Source: Pistricoccus aurantiacus
GTDB lineage: Bacteria > Pseudomonadota > Gammaproteobacteria > Pseudomonadales > Halomonadaceae
Assembly (NCBI RefSeq): GCF_007954585.1
Contig: NZ_CP042382.1
Span: forward strand, 3,286,001-3,350,000
Length of the DNA: 64,000 bases
Direction: 5' to 3'
Positions 9,707 to 21,748 of the stretch are shown here, in pieces (position 1 is the first letter of the stretch; each line of letters begins with the position of its first letter). The translations under genes and the position numbers were made by a program. A model generated the notes under the pieces. It did no database searches. It saw only the letters and a program-made list of their open reading frames with translations, and was not told the origin of the DNA.

Positions 9707-10786
9707 TCAGCCCTTGCGAAAGGCTTCGAGCACCGCATCGCCCATCTCGCTGGTGGACACCTTGCGGGTATCTGCATAGGCGATATCCGCGGTACGCAGA
9801 TCGCTGTCCAGCACCTGGCTGACCGCCCGTTCGATGCGCCCGGCCAGTTCCGGCTCGTCCAGGGAATAGCGCAGCATCATGGCCACGGAAAGAATCGTCG
9901 CCAGGGGGTTGGCGATATTCTGACCGGCGATATCCGGCGCGCTACCGTGGCAAGGCTCGAACATGCCCTGGCCCTTTTCGTTCAGGGAGGCGGAAGGCAG
10001 CATGCCGATGGAGCCGGTCAGCATGGCCGCCGCGTCGGACAGAATGTCGCCGAACATGTTGCCGGTGACGATCACGTCGAACTGCTTCGGCGCGCGCACC
10101 AGTTGCATGGCGGCGTTATCCACGTACATGTGGGAAAGCTCGACGTCCGGATATTCCGGCGCCAGGCGTTCCATTACCTCCCGCCACAGCATGGTGACTT
10201 CCAGCACGTTGGCCTTGTCCACGCTGCACAGCTTGCGGTTGCGCTTGCGAGCCATCTCGAAGGCCACTCGGCCGATACGCTCGATTTCCGCTTCCGAATA
10301 CACATAGGTATTGAAGCCGACCCGCTGACCGTCCCGCTCCTCGATGCCGCGCGGCTGGCCGAAATAGATGCCACCGGTGAGTTCGCGAACAATCATGATA
10401 TCGAGCCCGGATACCACCTCCGCCTTGAGGCTCGACGCCTCCGCCAGCTGCGGATACAGAAACGCCGGCCGCAGGTTGCCGAACAGGCCCAACTCCTTGC
10501 GCAACCCAAGCAGGCCTCTTTCCGGACGCTTGGCGATGTCCTCGAGCTTGTCCCACTGGGGGCCGCCCACCGCGCCCAGGAGAATGGCATCCGCCGCTTG
10601 CGCCTTGAGCAGGGTTTCCCGAGGCAGCGGATCGCCCTCCGCGTCATAGGCGGCGCCACCCACCAAGGCCTCTTCAATTTCAATATCCAGGCCTTGTTTC
10701 TGGCAGGCCTTGAGGATCTTGATGGCCTCGGCGGTGATATCCGGCCCGATGCCGTCGCCGGGCAGCACGAGAATCTTGCAAGTCAT
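9707..10786 (-). CDS. leuB: 3-isopropylmalate dehydrogenase
   Basis: LeuB oxidises and decarboxylates 3-isopropylmalate with NAD+, the third leucine-specific step. The start [17 protein letters not shown] and the [14 protein letters not shown] block near the C-terminus are the isocitrate/isopropylmalate dehydrogenase signatures. Length 359 aa is standard. It follows leuD by 21 bp on the same strand, so leuC-leuD-leuB is one transcription unit, probably including asd. Confidence 0.96.
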   Translation of the reverse strand: MTCKILVLPGDGIGPDITAEAIKILKACQKQGLDIEIEEALVGGAAYDAEGDPLPRETLLKAQAADAILLGAVGGPQWDKLEDIAKRPERGLLGLRKELGLFGNLRPAFLYPQLAEASSLKAEVVSGLDIMIVRELTGGIYFGQPRGIEERDGQRVGFNTYVYSEAEIERIGRVAFEMARKRNRKLCSVDKANVLEVTMLWREVMERLAPEYPDVELSHMYVDNAAMQLVRAPKQFDVIVTGNMFGDILSDAAAMLTGSIGMLPSASLNEKGQGMFEPCHGSAPDIAGQNIANPLATILSVAMMLRYSLDEPELAGRIERAVSQVLDSDLRTADIAYADTRKVSTSEMGDAVLEAFRKG

Positions 10787-10807
10787 AACATTTCCTTGAA
10801 TAAGCGT

Positions 10808-11455
10808 TCAGGCGGTCTCGCGAAAAAGCCAGGGCCGCGCCTGCCGATGCTTGGCCTCGAACTCGCGAATGGCGTCTTCGTCCTGCAGGGTGATGCCGAT
10901 ATCATCGAGTCCGTTGAGCAGGCAATGCTTGCGGAAGGCGTCCACCTCGAACGCGATGGCCTCGTCGGAAGGCGTGATGACTTTCTGGTTTTCCAGATCC
11001 ACCTCCAGCCGATAGCCCTCAGTGGCCTCGACCTCCTGGAACAGTTGCTCCACGGCCTCCTCGGGAAGCGTGATCAGCAGGATGCCGTTCTTGAAAGCGT
11101 TATTGTAGAAGATATCCGCGAAGCTCGGCGCGATCACCACCCGAAAGCCGAAATCCTCCAGTGCCCAAGGGGCATGCTCCCGAGAACTGCCGCAGCCGAA
11201 GTTGCGCCGGGTCAGCAGAATGCTCGTCCCTTGATAGCGCGGCTGATTGAGCACGAAGTCCGGATTGAGCGGACGGCTTGACGCATCCTGCCCCGGATAG
11301 CCTTCGTCCCGATAGCGCAGATCGTCGAAGAGATTGACGCCGAAGCCGGTGCGATGAATGGACTTCAGGAACTGCTTGGGAATGATCAGATCCGTGTCCA
11401 CGTTGGCTCGATCCAGCGGCGCGACCAGCCCTTGATGACGTTCGAATTTTTGCAT
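10808..11455 (-). CDS. leuD: 3-isopropylmalate dehydratase small subunit
   Basis: LeuD is the swivelling-domain subunit that pairs with LeuC to interconvert 2- and 3-isopropylmalate. The conserved [15 protein letters not shown] block and the start with [21 protein letters not shown] are diagnostic. The length, 215 aa, is normal. Only 3 bp separate it from leuC, as expected for partner subunits. Confidence 0.96.
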   Translation of the reverse strand: MQKFERHQGLVAPLDRANVDTDLIIPKQFLKSIHRTGFGVNLFDDLRYRDEGYPGQDASSRPLNPDFVLNQPRYQGTSILLTRRNFGCGSSREHAPWALEDFGFRVVIAPSFADIFYNNAFKNGILLITLPEEAVEQLFQEVEATEGYRLEVDLENQKVITPSDEAIAFEVDAFRKHCLLNGLDDIGITLQDEDAIREFEAKHRQARPWLFRETA

Positions 11456-11458
11456 GAT

Positions 11459-12904
11459 TCAAGCCTCCTGCAGCTGGTCGGCGTCGTTGAACCGGCGCAC
11501 ATCGACGAAATGGCCGGCGATGGCGGCGGCGGCAGCCATCGCCGGGCTGACCAGGTGTGTACGCCCACCGTAGCCCTGGCGACCCTCGAAGTTACGGTTC
11601 GAGGTGGAAGCGCAGTGTTCCCCGGCGCCGAGCTTGTCCGCGTTCATCGCCAGGCACATGGAACAGCCCGGTTCCCGCCACTCGAAACCCGCCTCGGTGA
11701 AAATCTTATCAAGGCCTTCCGCCTCCGCCTGGCGCTTCACCAGGCCGGAGCCCGGCACCACCATGGCGAGTTGGATGGAATCCGCCACCTTCTTGCCCTT
11801 GGCGACCCTGGCGGCTTCCCGCAGATCCTCGATACGCGAGTTGGTGCAGGAGCCGATGAACACCTTATCCAGACGAATATCCGTGATCGCCTGATTGGCT
11901 TTCAGCCCCATGTACTCGAGCGCGCGGGTGATGCCACGTTTGGCGGTATCATCCTGTTCCGCGGCGGGGTCCGGCACCTTTCCGGAAACGCCGGTGACCA
12001 TCTCCGGGCTGGTGCCCCAGGTCACCTGGGGCTCAATCTTGGCGGCGTCCAGTTCCACCATTTTGTCGAAGACCGCGTCGTCATCGGAGACGAGATTTTG
12101 CCAGTCCGCCACCGCCGCGTCCCACTGCTCGGCGCTGGGAGCGTAGGGGCGATCCCGCAGGTAGTCGATGGTGGTATCGTCGACGCCTATCAGCCCGACC
12201 CGGGCGCCGGCCTCGATGGCCATGTTGCACACGGTCATTCGCCCTTCCATGGAGAGATCGCGAATCGCGCTACCGGCGAACTCGATGGCGTAGCCGGTGC
12301 CGCCGGCAGTGCCGATCCTGCCGATGATCGCCAGCACGATATCCTTAGCGGTAACGCCGGCACCCAGTTTACCCTCGACCCGCACCTGCATGTTCTTCAT
12401 CTTCTGGGCCAGCAGGCACTGGGTGGCCAGCACGTGCTCGACCTCGGAAGTGCCGATACCGTGAGCCAACGCTCCGAAGGCGCCATGGGTGGCGGTGTGG
12501 GAATCGCCGCAGACCACGGTCATGCCCGGCAGGGTCGCCCCCTGCTCCGGCCCGACCACGTGGACGATGCCCTGGCGAGCGTCGTTGATGCGAAATTCCT
12601 CGATGCCGAAGGCTTCACAGTTGTCGTCCAGGGTCTGCACCTGAATCAGCGATACCGGGTCCTTGATACCCGCATTGCCTTCGGCGCGCTCGACGATCGT
12701 GGTCGGCACGTTATGATCCGGCGTGGCCAGGTTGGCATCCAGGCGCCAGGGCTTGCGATTCGCCAGGCGTAGCCCCTCGAATGCCTGGGGCGAAGTCACT
12801 TCGTGCAATAGCTGACGATCGATATAGATCAAGGCGGTACCGTCGTCCCGCTCCTTCACCAGGTGCTGCTGCCACAGCTTGTCGTACAGGGTCTGGCCTG
12901 CCAT
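11459..12904 (-). CDS. leuC: 3-isopropylmalate dehydratase large subunit
   Basis: LeuC carries the [4Fe-4S] cluster of isopropylmalate isomerase. The three cluster ligands are visible at C353 (GSCTNSR), C414 and C417 (GCSMC). The length is 481 aa. GGGAG upstream of the ATG is a good ribosome site. The gene is first in a leuC-leuD-leuB unit and divergent from a LysR-type regulator; leuA is not in the window. Regulation through the 160-bp divergent region is likely. Confidence 0.96.
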   Translation of the reverse strand: MAGQTLYDKLWQQHLVKERDDGTALIYIDRQLLHEVTSPQAFEGLRLANRKPWRLDANLATPDHNVPTTIVERAEGNAGIKDPVSLIQVQTLDDNCEAFGIEEFRINDARQGIVHVVGPEQGATLPGMTVVCGDSHTATHGAFGALAHGIGTSEVEHVLATQCLLAQKMKNMQVRVEGKLGAGVTAKDIVLAIIGRIGTAGGTGYAIEFAGSAIRDLSMEGRMTVCNMAIEAGARVGLIGVDDTTIDYLRDRPYAPSAEQWDAAVADWQNLVSDDDAVFDKMVELDAAKIEPQVTWGTSPEMVTGVSGKVPDPAAEQDDTAKRGITRALEYMGLKANQAITDIRLDKVFIGSCTNSRIEDLREAARVAKGKKVADSIQLAMVVPGSGLVKRQAEAEGLDKIFTEAGFEWREPGCSMCLAMNADKLGAGEHCASTSNRNFEGRQGYGGRTHLVSPAMAAAAAIAGHFVDVRRFNDADQLQEA

Positions 12905-13064
12905 GTCATTCTCCCGGGCTCTCTGGCCCTTTGCTCAATCCGGTCGTTCGATGACTCAACGGTGCCGCAAAATATTTTCTGTTTTGAATAGTCTTACGCG
13001 ACTCGTGCATAAAAGCAATTCATGTTATTTATTCAATGAATTCCATTATGGAATAGATGTTTTC
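12905..13064. promoter_or_regulatory. Divergent leuC / lysR control region with overlapping palindromes
   Basis: This AT-rich 160-bp region holds ATTCAATGAAT (13031-13041) and the perfect interrupted palindrome ATTCCATTATGGAAT (13040-13054), 10 bp before the regulator start. A further AAAATATTTT palindrome is at 12969-12978. A weak minus-strand promoter for leuC can be drawn from TTGCTT (13013-13018) to TAAGAC (12991-12996), 16-bp spacer. LysR regulators commonly bind T-N11-A type palindromes in such divergent regions; specific binding here is inferred. Confidence 0.55.
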
Positions 13065-13946
13065 ATGGATACACAGAGTCTGCAGGCATTTCTCGCCGTC
13101 GCGGATAGCGGCTCCTTCTCCTTGGCGGGGGAGCATCTGCATTTGACCCAGCCAGCGGTCAGCAAGCGCATCGCCAACCTGGAAGAACAGGTGGGCGCCC
13201 GCCTTTTCGACCGCATCGGCCGGCGCATTTCCTTGACGGAAGCCGGACGACTGCTGCTGCCTCGGGCGCGGCAGATACTGGTGATGGTGGACGATAGCCG
13301 CCGCGCGCTTTTCAACCTGAGCGGCGATGTCACCGGCAGCCTGACCATGGCCACCAGCCACCATATCGGGCTGCATCGCCTGCCGCCGATCCTCAAGGCC
13401 TATACCCAGGCGCATCCGGAGGTGCGCATGGACATGCGCTTTCTGGACTCCGAGCAGGCCTACCAAGACGTGCTGGACGGAGAGCTGGAAATCGCCGTGG
13501 TCACCTTGGCGCCCCGGCCCGACCCGCAACTGGTAGTGGAACCGGTATGGATCGACCGGCTGCGTTTCGTTTGTAGCAACGATCATCCCTTAGCGGAGCA
13601 TCATTCCCTCGAGCTTTCCGCCCTATCGAATTTCGATGCGGTGTTGCCCGGCCATCTGACTTTCACTCGAGATATCGTAGTGGATACCTTCGCCCGAGAT
13701 GGCCTTCGGGTGAATGTTGCCCTCTCCACCAATTATCTGGAAACCCTTAAGATGATGGTGGCCATCGGCCTGGGCTGGAGCGTACTGCCGGAAACCTTAA
13801 TCGACGAAGAAATTCACGTGCTGCCTATCGACCACCTGCCCATCGAGCGGCCCCTGGGCTATCTGTTTCACAAGAACCGTACCCTTTCCAACGCGGCCCG
13901 CTCGATGCTGGCGCTGCTGGACGAGACGCGCAAGCAAGTCGATTGA
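13065..13946 (+). CDS. LysR-family transcriptional regulator divergent from leuC
   Basis: The 293-residue protein has an N-terminal winged helix-turn-helix (about residues 2-60, with AGEHLHLTQPAVSKRI as the recognition region) and a periplasmic-binding-like effector domain from about residue 90. The start MDTQSLQAFLAV is standard for LysR proteins. Divergence from leuCDB suggests that it controls leucine synthesis, as in several Pseudomonas-type genomes; the effector is unknown. The downstream membrane protein gene may also be a target. The upstream palindromes are probably its binding sites. Confidence 0.88.
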   Translation: MDTQSLQAFLAVADSGSFSLAGEHLHLTQPAVSKRIANLEEQVGARLFDRIGRRISLTEAGRLLLPRARQILVMVDDSRRALFNLSGDVTGSLTMATSHHIGLHRLPPILKAYTQAHPEVRMDMRFLDSEQAYQDVLDGELEIAVVTLAPRPDPQLVVEPVWIDRLRFVCSNDHPLAEHHSLELSALSNFDAVLPGHLTFTRDIVVDTFARDGLRVNVALSTNYLETLKMMVAIGLGWSVLPETLIDEEIHVLPIDHLPIERPLGYLFHKNRTLSNAARSMLALLDETRKQVD

Positions 13947-14014
13947 GCGCAACTTGTTAAAGCCAGGCGTCATCACTAGCATGCCTGATCCCCCTTCCTG
14001 TTCAGGCTAGCGCC

Positions 14015-15349
14015 ATGTTCGATTCACAGCGATTCGCCGCCGTTAGCGCCAGGCGTCATCTTGTCGCCGGTGCGGCGATTCTGAGTGGATTGCTGCTGCA
14101 AATTGCCGGCTTTACCTGGCTTTCGATACCGGAATGGTTGGTAGGCGGCTGTCTGTGGCTGGCGGTGATGCTGGAATGGCAGGACCTGCCGCGCCGCGCC
14201 CGGCAACAGGCGGGAATTCTCGTCGGGCTCGGCCTAGGCTTTCTACTTATCGGCCGATGGTATTATCAGGCGCCGTTGCCCTGGTCGGCGATTCCCGCGA
14301 GCAATGCTCAGGTAGTAGCGATGTTGGTAGGGGTCAGCTTTATCGGTCTGATAAAGAGCGGCGCGACGCCGCCGCAACAGGGCGGCCGCGATGCCACCGG
14401 CGTCAAAGGTGTGATCAGTACCTGGTCGAGCACGCACCTGCTGGGCTCGATCCTCAACCTATCCGCGGTTTTCATGGTCGGGGATCATATCAAGGCCCGA
14501 GGCGGGCTCGCCCTGCCGCAGCTGATCGCTCTCAATCGCGGGCTTTCCAGCGCGGCGCTGTGGTCGCCGTTCTTCGCTTCCATGGCGGTGGCCATGGGGT
14601 TGGTACCGGAGATGCAGTACGGCTGGATTCTGGCCTTCGGGCTGCCGCTTGCTGCCTTCGCCGGCGGCTTCACCGCCTGGGAAACCAATCGGCGCTTCGA
14701 TCTAGCGAGCGTCCAGGGATTCGCCCTGTCGTCGTCGAGCCTGCTGATGCCGGTGGCCATGGCGGCGCTGGTGATGCTGTTTCATTACCTGCTCATCCCA
14801 TCGCTTGCGATCATCAGCATCATCACCTTTTTGCTGCCCGGCGTCGCCCTGCTCTCCAACCTGACGGACGGCGTCACGCGCACCGCCAGTCGCCTGGGGC
14901 AGCATGTCACCGGTCGCCTGCCCAACATGCGCGGAGAGATTTCGCTGTTTCTCTCCGCGGGCCTGTTCACTCTGGGGCTCTCTACCCTGATCGATGCGCT
15001 GGCGGGCGATCAGTGGCAGCTATTCGAGCAGTTCGGCGCTTTCGAAGCCGGACTCAGCTACCTGACCATCGTCGTCAGCACCGTGCTGGGCCTGCACCCG
15101 ATCATCGGCATCTCGACCCTGGCGGCAATGCTCGACATGACCACGACGAACCCGACCCTGTTCGCCTACGTGGCGCTGACCTGCTGGGGTGTCGGCTCCG
15201 CCCTGGGGCCGCTGACCGGTATCAATCTCTCGCTGCAAGGCCGTTACGGCGTCAACGGCTTCGAAATGACCAAGCGCAACCTCTGGTATGCCGCCGGCAT
15301 GTCCTTGGTGATCCTGCCAAGCTTCGCGCTGATGGCGGCCTGGCTGTAG
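14015..15349 (+). CDS. Polytopic inner-membrane protein, possible permease
   Basis: This is a 444-residue hydrophobic protein with roughly 10-12 membrane segments and a polar mid-section (about residues 110-130, SGATPPQQGGRDATG). Segments such as ALWSPFFASMAVAMGL and GVGSALGPLTGINLSLQGRYG resemble the re-entrant, glycine-rich elements of ion-coupled permeases, but I cannot name a family. It starts 68 bp after the LysR gene on the same strand and may be co-transcribed. Substrate unknown. Confidence 0.7.
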   Translation: MFDSQRFAAVSARRHLVAGAAILSGLLLQIAGFTWLSIPEWLVGGCLWLAVMLEWQDLPRRARQQAGILVGLGLGFLLIGRWYYQAPLPWSAIPASNAQVVAMLVGVSFIGLIKSGATPPQQGGRDATGVKGVISTWSSTHLLGSILNLSAVFMVGDHIKARGGLALPQLIALNRGLSSAALWSPFFASMAVAMGLVPEMQYGWILAFGLPLAAFAGGFTAWETNRRFDLASVQGFALSSSSLLMPVAMAALVMLFHYLLIPSLAIISIITFLLPGVALLSNLTDGVTRTASRLGQHVTGRLPNMRGEISLFLSAGLFTLGLSTLIDALAGDQWQLFEQFGAFEAGLSYLTIVVSTVLGLHPIIGISTLAAMLDMTTTNPTLFAYVALTCWGVGSALGPLTGINLSLQGRYGVNGFEMTKRNLWYAAGMSLVILPSFALMAAWL

Positions 15350-15366
15350 GAAAGGGTTAGAGCCAT

Positions 15367-15915
15367 TTACTGCGGCGCCCGTTCGAAATAGCGATGACCG
15401 CATTCATGGCAGGGCTCGATGCGCTTGACGTGATCCAGTACCACCTTGGCACCACAGTGCACGCAGGCCATGCGCCCCGGCGCCGCTACCTCGCCTTCGG
15501 TATAGTCCGCGCGAGCGGCTGCCAGGTCGTCCTCGAACTGCTCCCGCTCGATCACACTGCGATCGGCGATGGAGAATAGCGCGCTGGTGATCTTGCGTGA
15601 CAGCGCCTCCAGATCGATGCCCAGCCAGCTGGCCACGCCTTCGCCGCCGGCGGCCAGGTAGCGCCGCATTTCCTTGAGATCCCGTTCCACCCAGGCGCGC
15701 AGTAATGCCAGTTCGTCCTTGGTGAACTCCTCCACGTCCGACTCGAAGGCTACCGCGTCGTCGAGCTCTTCCTGCAGTCGCTCCCAGGAAAGCTCACGAG
15801 TGCTGTCGTCCATGCGCGACAAGACCCGCTCGTAGCCTTCTCGCAGCCGATCGCCTTGCGACGGCGTCTGACTGGATGCCTCGGAATGAGATTCGGGTTC
15901 GCGATGTTCGCTCAT
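15367..15915 (-). CDS. YbeL-like zinc-ribbon protein (DUF1451 type)
   Basis: The ATG at 15915 is preceded by AAGGAGAC, giving 182 residues. The protein is acidic and helical for most of its length and ends in a zinc ribbon with two cysteine pairs, CVHCG and CHECG, then HRYFER. This matches the E. coli YbeL family, which also sits next to leuS. It is divergent from leuS over 165 bp. Function unknown; one isolated domain suggests metal-dependent protein or nucleic-acid contact, which is speculation. Confidence 0.82.
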   Translation of the reverse strand: MSEHREPESHSEASSQTPSQGDRLREGYERVLSRMDDSTRELSWERLQEELDDAVAFESDVEEFTKDELALLRAWVERDLKEMRRYLAAGGEGVASWLGIDLEALSRKITSALFSIADRSVIEREQFEDDLAAARADYTEGEVAAPGRMACVHCGAKVVLDHVKRIEPCHECGHRYFERAPQ

Positions 15916-16068
15916 GAAAGTCTCCTTGGATCGTTCGAACGGCCATTCTCGGGTATCCCCTACCTGTGAAAAGCCGACTGGGGTATGCTTTATGCCCATT
16001 TAGACGCCATATCGCCGCGTCTTCAAGCATTTCTCGATGCATTACCATCCACCCCCAGCCCAAGGTAA

Positions 16069-18648
<2,580 letters not shown>

Positions 18649-18672
18649 CCTCGACTCTGCAGGGAACTTGAT

Positions 18673-19185
18673 ATGCAACGGCGTACTTTTCTGACGCGCA
18701 TGGCGCTCTATTCAATCCTCGGTGTCGCCACCTTGAACCTGAGCGGCTGCGGCTTTCATCTGCGCGGCCTGGGAGACACCTCCCTGGGGGTCGAGCGCCT
18801 GACTCTGGAGGCACCGAATGCCCCCCTGACCGAGGAAGTACAAAACGCCCTGGAGCAGGTCGGCACAAAGCTGGACAAGAACGCGCCGCTGCGCCTTACC
18901 TTGGGTCGCGAGGAAACCCAGGAGCGCGAACTAGGCATTCGCGACGCCGGCAAACAGGATATCGAGCTGACCCTGCGAGCACCGTTTTCCGTACAGCGCA
19001 AGAAAGACGGTGCCTACCTGATTCATCCTCAGCAAATCGAAGTGTTCAACGTCGTGGACACCCAGGACAGCAACCTGTTGGCCCGGGACGATCGACTCAC
19101 CGAAGCACGCCAGGAACTGCGTCAGCGGGCCGCGGAACAGCTTCTGGATCGGCTTCGCCCGCTGTCCGTCGACAGCGTCAGATAG
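18673..19185 (+). CDS. lptE: LPS-assembly lipoprotein LptE
   Basis: LptE plugs the LptD barrel in the outer membrane and helps insert lipopolysaccharide. The 170-residue precursor has a positively charged start, a hydrophobic signal segment and a lipobox ending in C26 (LNLSGC), followed by GFHLRG, which is typical of LptE. It lies between leuS and holA, the conserved order in gammaproteobacteria (formerly rlpB). Confidence 0.93.
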   Translation: MQRRTFLTRMALYSILGVATLNLSGCGFHLRGLGDTSLGVERLTLEAPNAPLTEEVQNALEQVGTKLDKNAPLRLTLGREETQERELGIRDAGKQDIELTLRAPFSVQRKKDGAYLIHPQQIEVFNVVDTQDSNLLARDDRLTEARQELRQRAAEQLLDRLRPLSVDSVR

Positions 19186-19193
19186 CGTCTGAT

Positions 19194-20252
19194 ATGAAAG
19201 TCTTTCCCGACAAGCTGCCGGATGCCTTGAACAAGCGCCTGCCGCCGGTGGTCATCGTTGCCGGCGACGAGCCGCTGATTCACCTGGAGGCCTGTGACGC
19301 GGTTCGCAAGGCCGCTCGAGAACAGGGCATTGAGGAACGAGAGGTATACCACGTGGAGGGCAACTTCCAGTGGGGACGCCTCACGGAAGCCGCTGCCAGC
19401 CTGTCCCTGTTCGCCAGCCGCAAGCTGATCGAGCTGCGCCTGGGGTCGCAAGCACCGGGCCAGGAAGGCGGCAAGACGCTGGAGGGCTACGCTCAGAGAA
19501 TCAAGGACAGCGATGACCTTCTGCTGATCAGCGCCAACAAGCTTGATCGCAAACAGCAGCAAAGCAAATGGTTCAAGGCCTTGGACAAGGTCGGGCTATT
19601 CGTACCGGTATGGCCGGTGGACCATCAGCGCCTGGGCTTCTGGATGCAGGATCGCGCCGGCCGCCATGGGCTTTCCATGGACATGGACGCCGCCCGACTG
19701 CTGGGGGAGCGTACCGAGGGCAACCTGCTGGCGGCAGATCAGGAACTGCAGAAATTCGCCCTGCTGTTGCCCAAGGGTGCGCGGCTGACCGTCGACACCA
19801 TTGCCGGCGGCGTGGAAAGCAGCGCCCGCTATGATGTTTTCACCCTGGCGGATGCCTGCCTGAAAGGTGAATCAGAGCGGGTTTCACGTATCATCAAGGG
19901 GCTTGAGGACGAAGGCGTGGAAGCGCCGATTCTCCTCTGGGCGCTGACTCGAGAACTGCGCAGCCTGCTCTCCCTGCACCAGCACCTCGATCAAGGCCAG
20001 AGTTTCGAGCACGCCTGCAAATCTCAAAAACCGCCAATCTTCGACAAGCGCCAGCCCACTTACCGGCAAGCCCTGCAGCGGCTGCCGGTCAAGCGGCTTC
20101 ACAAGCTCCTGCTGTTCGCCCAGCGTCTGGATCTTGCGATCAAGGGCGCAAGCCCGGTGCCGCTATGGAACGGGTTGCACGACCTGGCTTTGACCCTGGC
20201 CGGCGGGCGTGGTCTGCTGGCGGAATCGCCCCTGTCTTACAGAATCAGCTAG
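19194..20252 (+). CDS. holA: DNA polymerase III subunit delta
   Basis: HolA (delta) opens the beta clamp within the clamp-loader complex. The 352-residue protein has the N-terminal ATPase-like fold with VVIVAGDEPLIHLEACDAVRKAA, typical of the family, although delta lacks functional ATP binding. It starts 8 bp after lptE and closes the leuS operon. nadD would often follow; here a convergent transporter gene lies next to it instead. Confidence 0.94.
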   Translation: MKVFPDKLPDALNKRLPPVVIVAGDEPLIHLEACDAVRKAAREQGIEEREVYHVEGNFQWGRLTEAAASLSLFASRKLIELRLGSQAPGQEGGKTLEGYAQRIKDSDDLLLISANKLDRKQQQSKWFKALDKVGLFVPVWPVDHQRLGFWMQDRAGRHGLSMDMDAARLLGERTEGNLLAADQELQKFALLLPKGARLTVDTIAGGVESSARYDVFTLADACLKGESERVSRIIKGLEDEGVEAPILLWALTRELRSLLSLHQHLDQGQSFEHACKSQKPPIFDKRQPTYRQALQRLPVKRLHKLLLFAQRLDLAIKGASPVPLWNGLHDLALTLAGGRGLLAESPLSYRIS

Positions 20253-20344
20253 ACTCCAAAACCCCGCTTCCTTGATGCATCCAGCGCCATCTATCGAGCC
20301 GGGTAGCGCATCGAAGGATCGCCCCTCCTGCATCATGCACGCCC

Positions 20345-21559
20345 TTACTTGAGCGGCTCCTTTCCCTGGCCTTGCCGATCGCTGAAGCAGTACGCCAGTG
20401 TCGCCAGTGCAAGCGCGCCGCCCAGTAGGATGAACAACAGACGATACTGCTCGCCTGGCGGCATGTGCATTGCATAGGTCAGCTCCATCATCCAGCCACT
20501 GACGCTCTGAATCAGGGCGACGCCGATGAAGCTCAAGGCCGTCAGAAACGCCATTCCCCGGCCGTGATAGGCCGGCGCGAGAAAACTCCGGGAATGAGCC
20601 ATCAACAACGGGTAGTTGAAACCGAAAAGCCCTACTGCTACGAAGGCCCACATCGCAAAATAGGGGCCCCTGGTCGGATAGATCATCAATAGCAACAAGG
20701 GAATCAGGGTCAGCAGCGAGGTGACGATCACCAGCCGTTTGGTACTTTGCAGCCAGCGGTCCAGCGCTCCCAGCATAAAGGTGCCGACGCCCAGGGCGAT
20801 CGACATCGCCAGAATGATATGGCCCCGTTCGCTGGTATCCAACTGAAACACGTCGGCCAGATAAGGGCCGCTCCAGAGCCCGCGTATGGCCATCAACACC
20901 GCATAGCTGGCGAGAAACATCGGAATGATCGGCCATATTCCGCGCACGGTCGTGATACGCGCCATCCCTCGCAACATCACCGGCAACGAATAACTCGCGC
21001 CCTCGGGTCGATCCGGTTTCAGCCCCAGCAAGCAACAGCTCGCCGAGAGTGCGGACAGCACCATGACTAGCAGCAAGGCGGAGCGCCAGCCCAGCCACTC
21101 GGTCGCCATGGCCAACGGCGTGGTGCCGAGCAGGTCGCCAATGCTGCCGATCGCGATCACCAGGGCGGTGAAATAGGCAAAGCGTTCCGGGGAATAGTGG
21201 CGACCGATGAACAGCATCGTTCCGGTAAATATCGGTGCACAGCCGACCCCGATCAGCACCTGCCCTGCAAAGGCGAGTAACGGGGATTCGGCCATCGAAA
21301 ACAGCGCTGTACCCAGCACCGCCAGCCACATGAACAGGCCGATGCTCAGGCGTGCGCCCAGCCGGTCCAGGGCCAGGCCACAGGGAATCTGGGCGACGGC
21401 AAAGCTGATGAAGAAGGTCGACGACAATAGCCCGAGTCCCCCTTCGCTCATGGCCAGATCCGTCGAGATTTCCGGTGCGATCACCGAAATCATGCCACGA
21501 AAGAAAAGGCTGATCGCATAGGCAAAGCAGAGTATCAACAAGTTACGCATGAAGCGCAT
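20345..21559 (-). CDS. MFS transporter
   Basis: About 12 membrane helices span the 404 residues. The MFS loop 2-3 signature appears as GLALDRLGARLSIG at about residue 60. Two ATG starts are possible, at 21559 and 21550; GGGGA precedes the second at a suitable distance. The substrate cannot be told from sequence. The gene stands alone, convergent with holA and divergent from a second transporter. Confidence 0.87.
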   Translation of the reverse strand: MRFMRNLLILCFAYAISLFFRGMISVIAPEISTDLAMSEGGLGLLSSTFFISFAVAQIPCGLALDRLGARLSIGLFMWLAVLGTALFSMAESPLLAFAGQVLIGVGCAPIFTGTMLFIGRHYSPERFAYFTALVIAIGSIGDLLGTTPLAMATEWLGWRSALLLVMVLSALSASCCLLGLKPDRPEGASYSLPVMLRGMARITTVRGIWPIIPMFLASYAVLMAIRGLWSGPYLADVFQLDTSERGHIILAMSIALGVGTFMLGALDRWLQSTKRLVIVTSLLTLIPLLLLMIYPTRGPYFAMWAFVAVGLFGFNYPLLMAHSRSFLAPAYHGRGMAFLTALSFIGVALIQSVSGWMMELTYAMHMPPGEQYRLLFILLGGALALATLAYCFSDRQGQGKEPLK

Positions 21560-21748
21560 CCCCAGCCAGAAACCGCATCCTTGAAGGAAGAAAAAATGAT
21601 TGTTTGCTTAACAAGCTTAACCTCAAGTCCGCTGGGTTGCAGTTCTTGATCGACCATCGATCAGACGCCTTTCCATTGATTCGTCTCATTCGCCTTTTTT
21701 CTTCTGGTATCCTGTGCGCGCCAATTTATCTATCTTTCAAGGAATCTC

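Noticed and set aside
8726-11281. An 851-codon open frame on the plus strand
   Set aside because: It runs antisense through asd, leuB and leuD. High-GC codon use leaves few stops on the opposite strand, and the minus-strand proteins are unmistakable enzymes.
14134-15360. A 408-codon plus-strand frame inside the membrane protein gene
   Set aside because: It is a second frame of the same gene. The chosen frame gives regular membrane helices; this one gives Arg/His-rich sequence.
20163-21329. A 388-codon frame on the minus strand overlapping holA and the transporter
   Set aside because: It is a shifted frame of the MFS transporter gene and has Arg/Gly-rich composition unlike a membrane protein.
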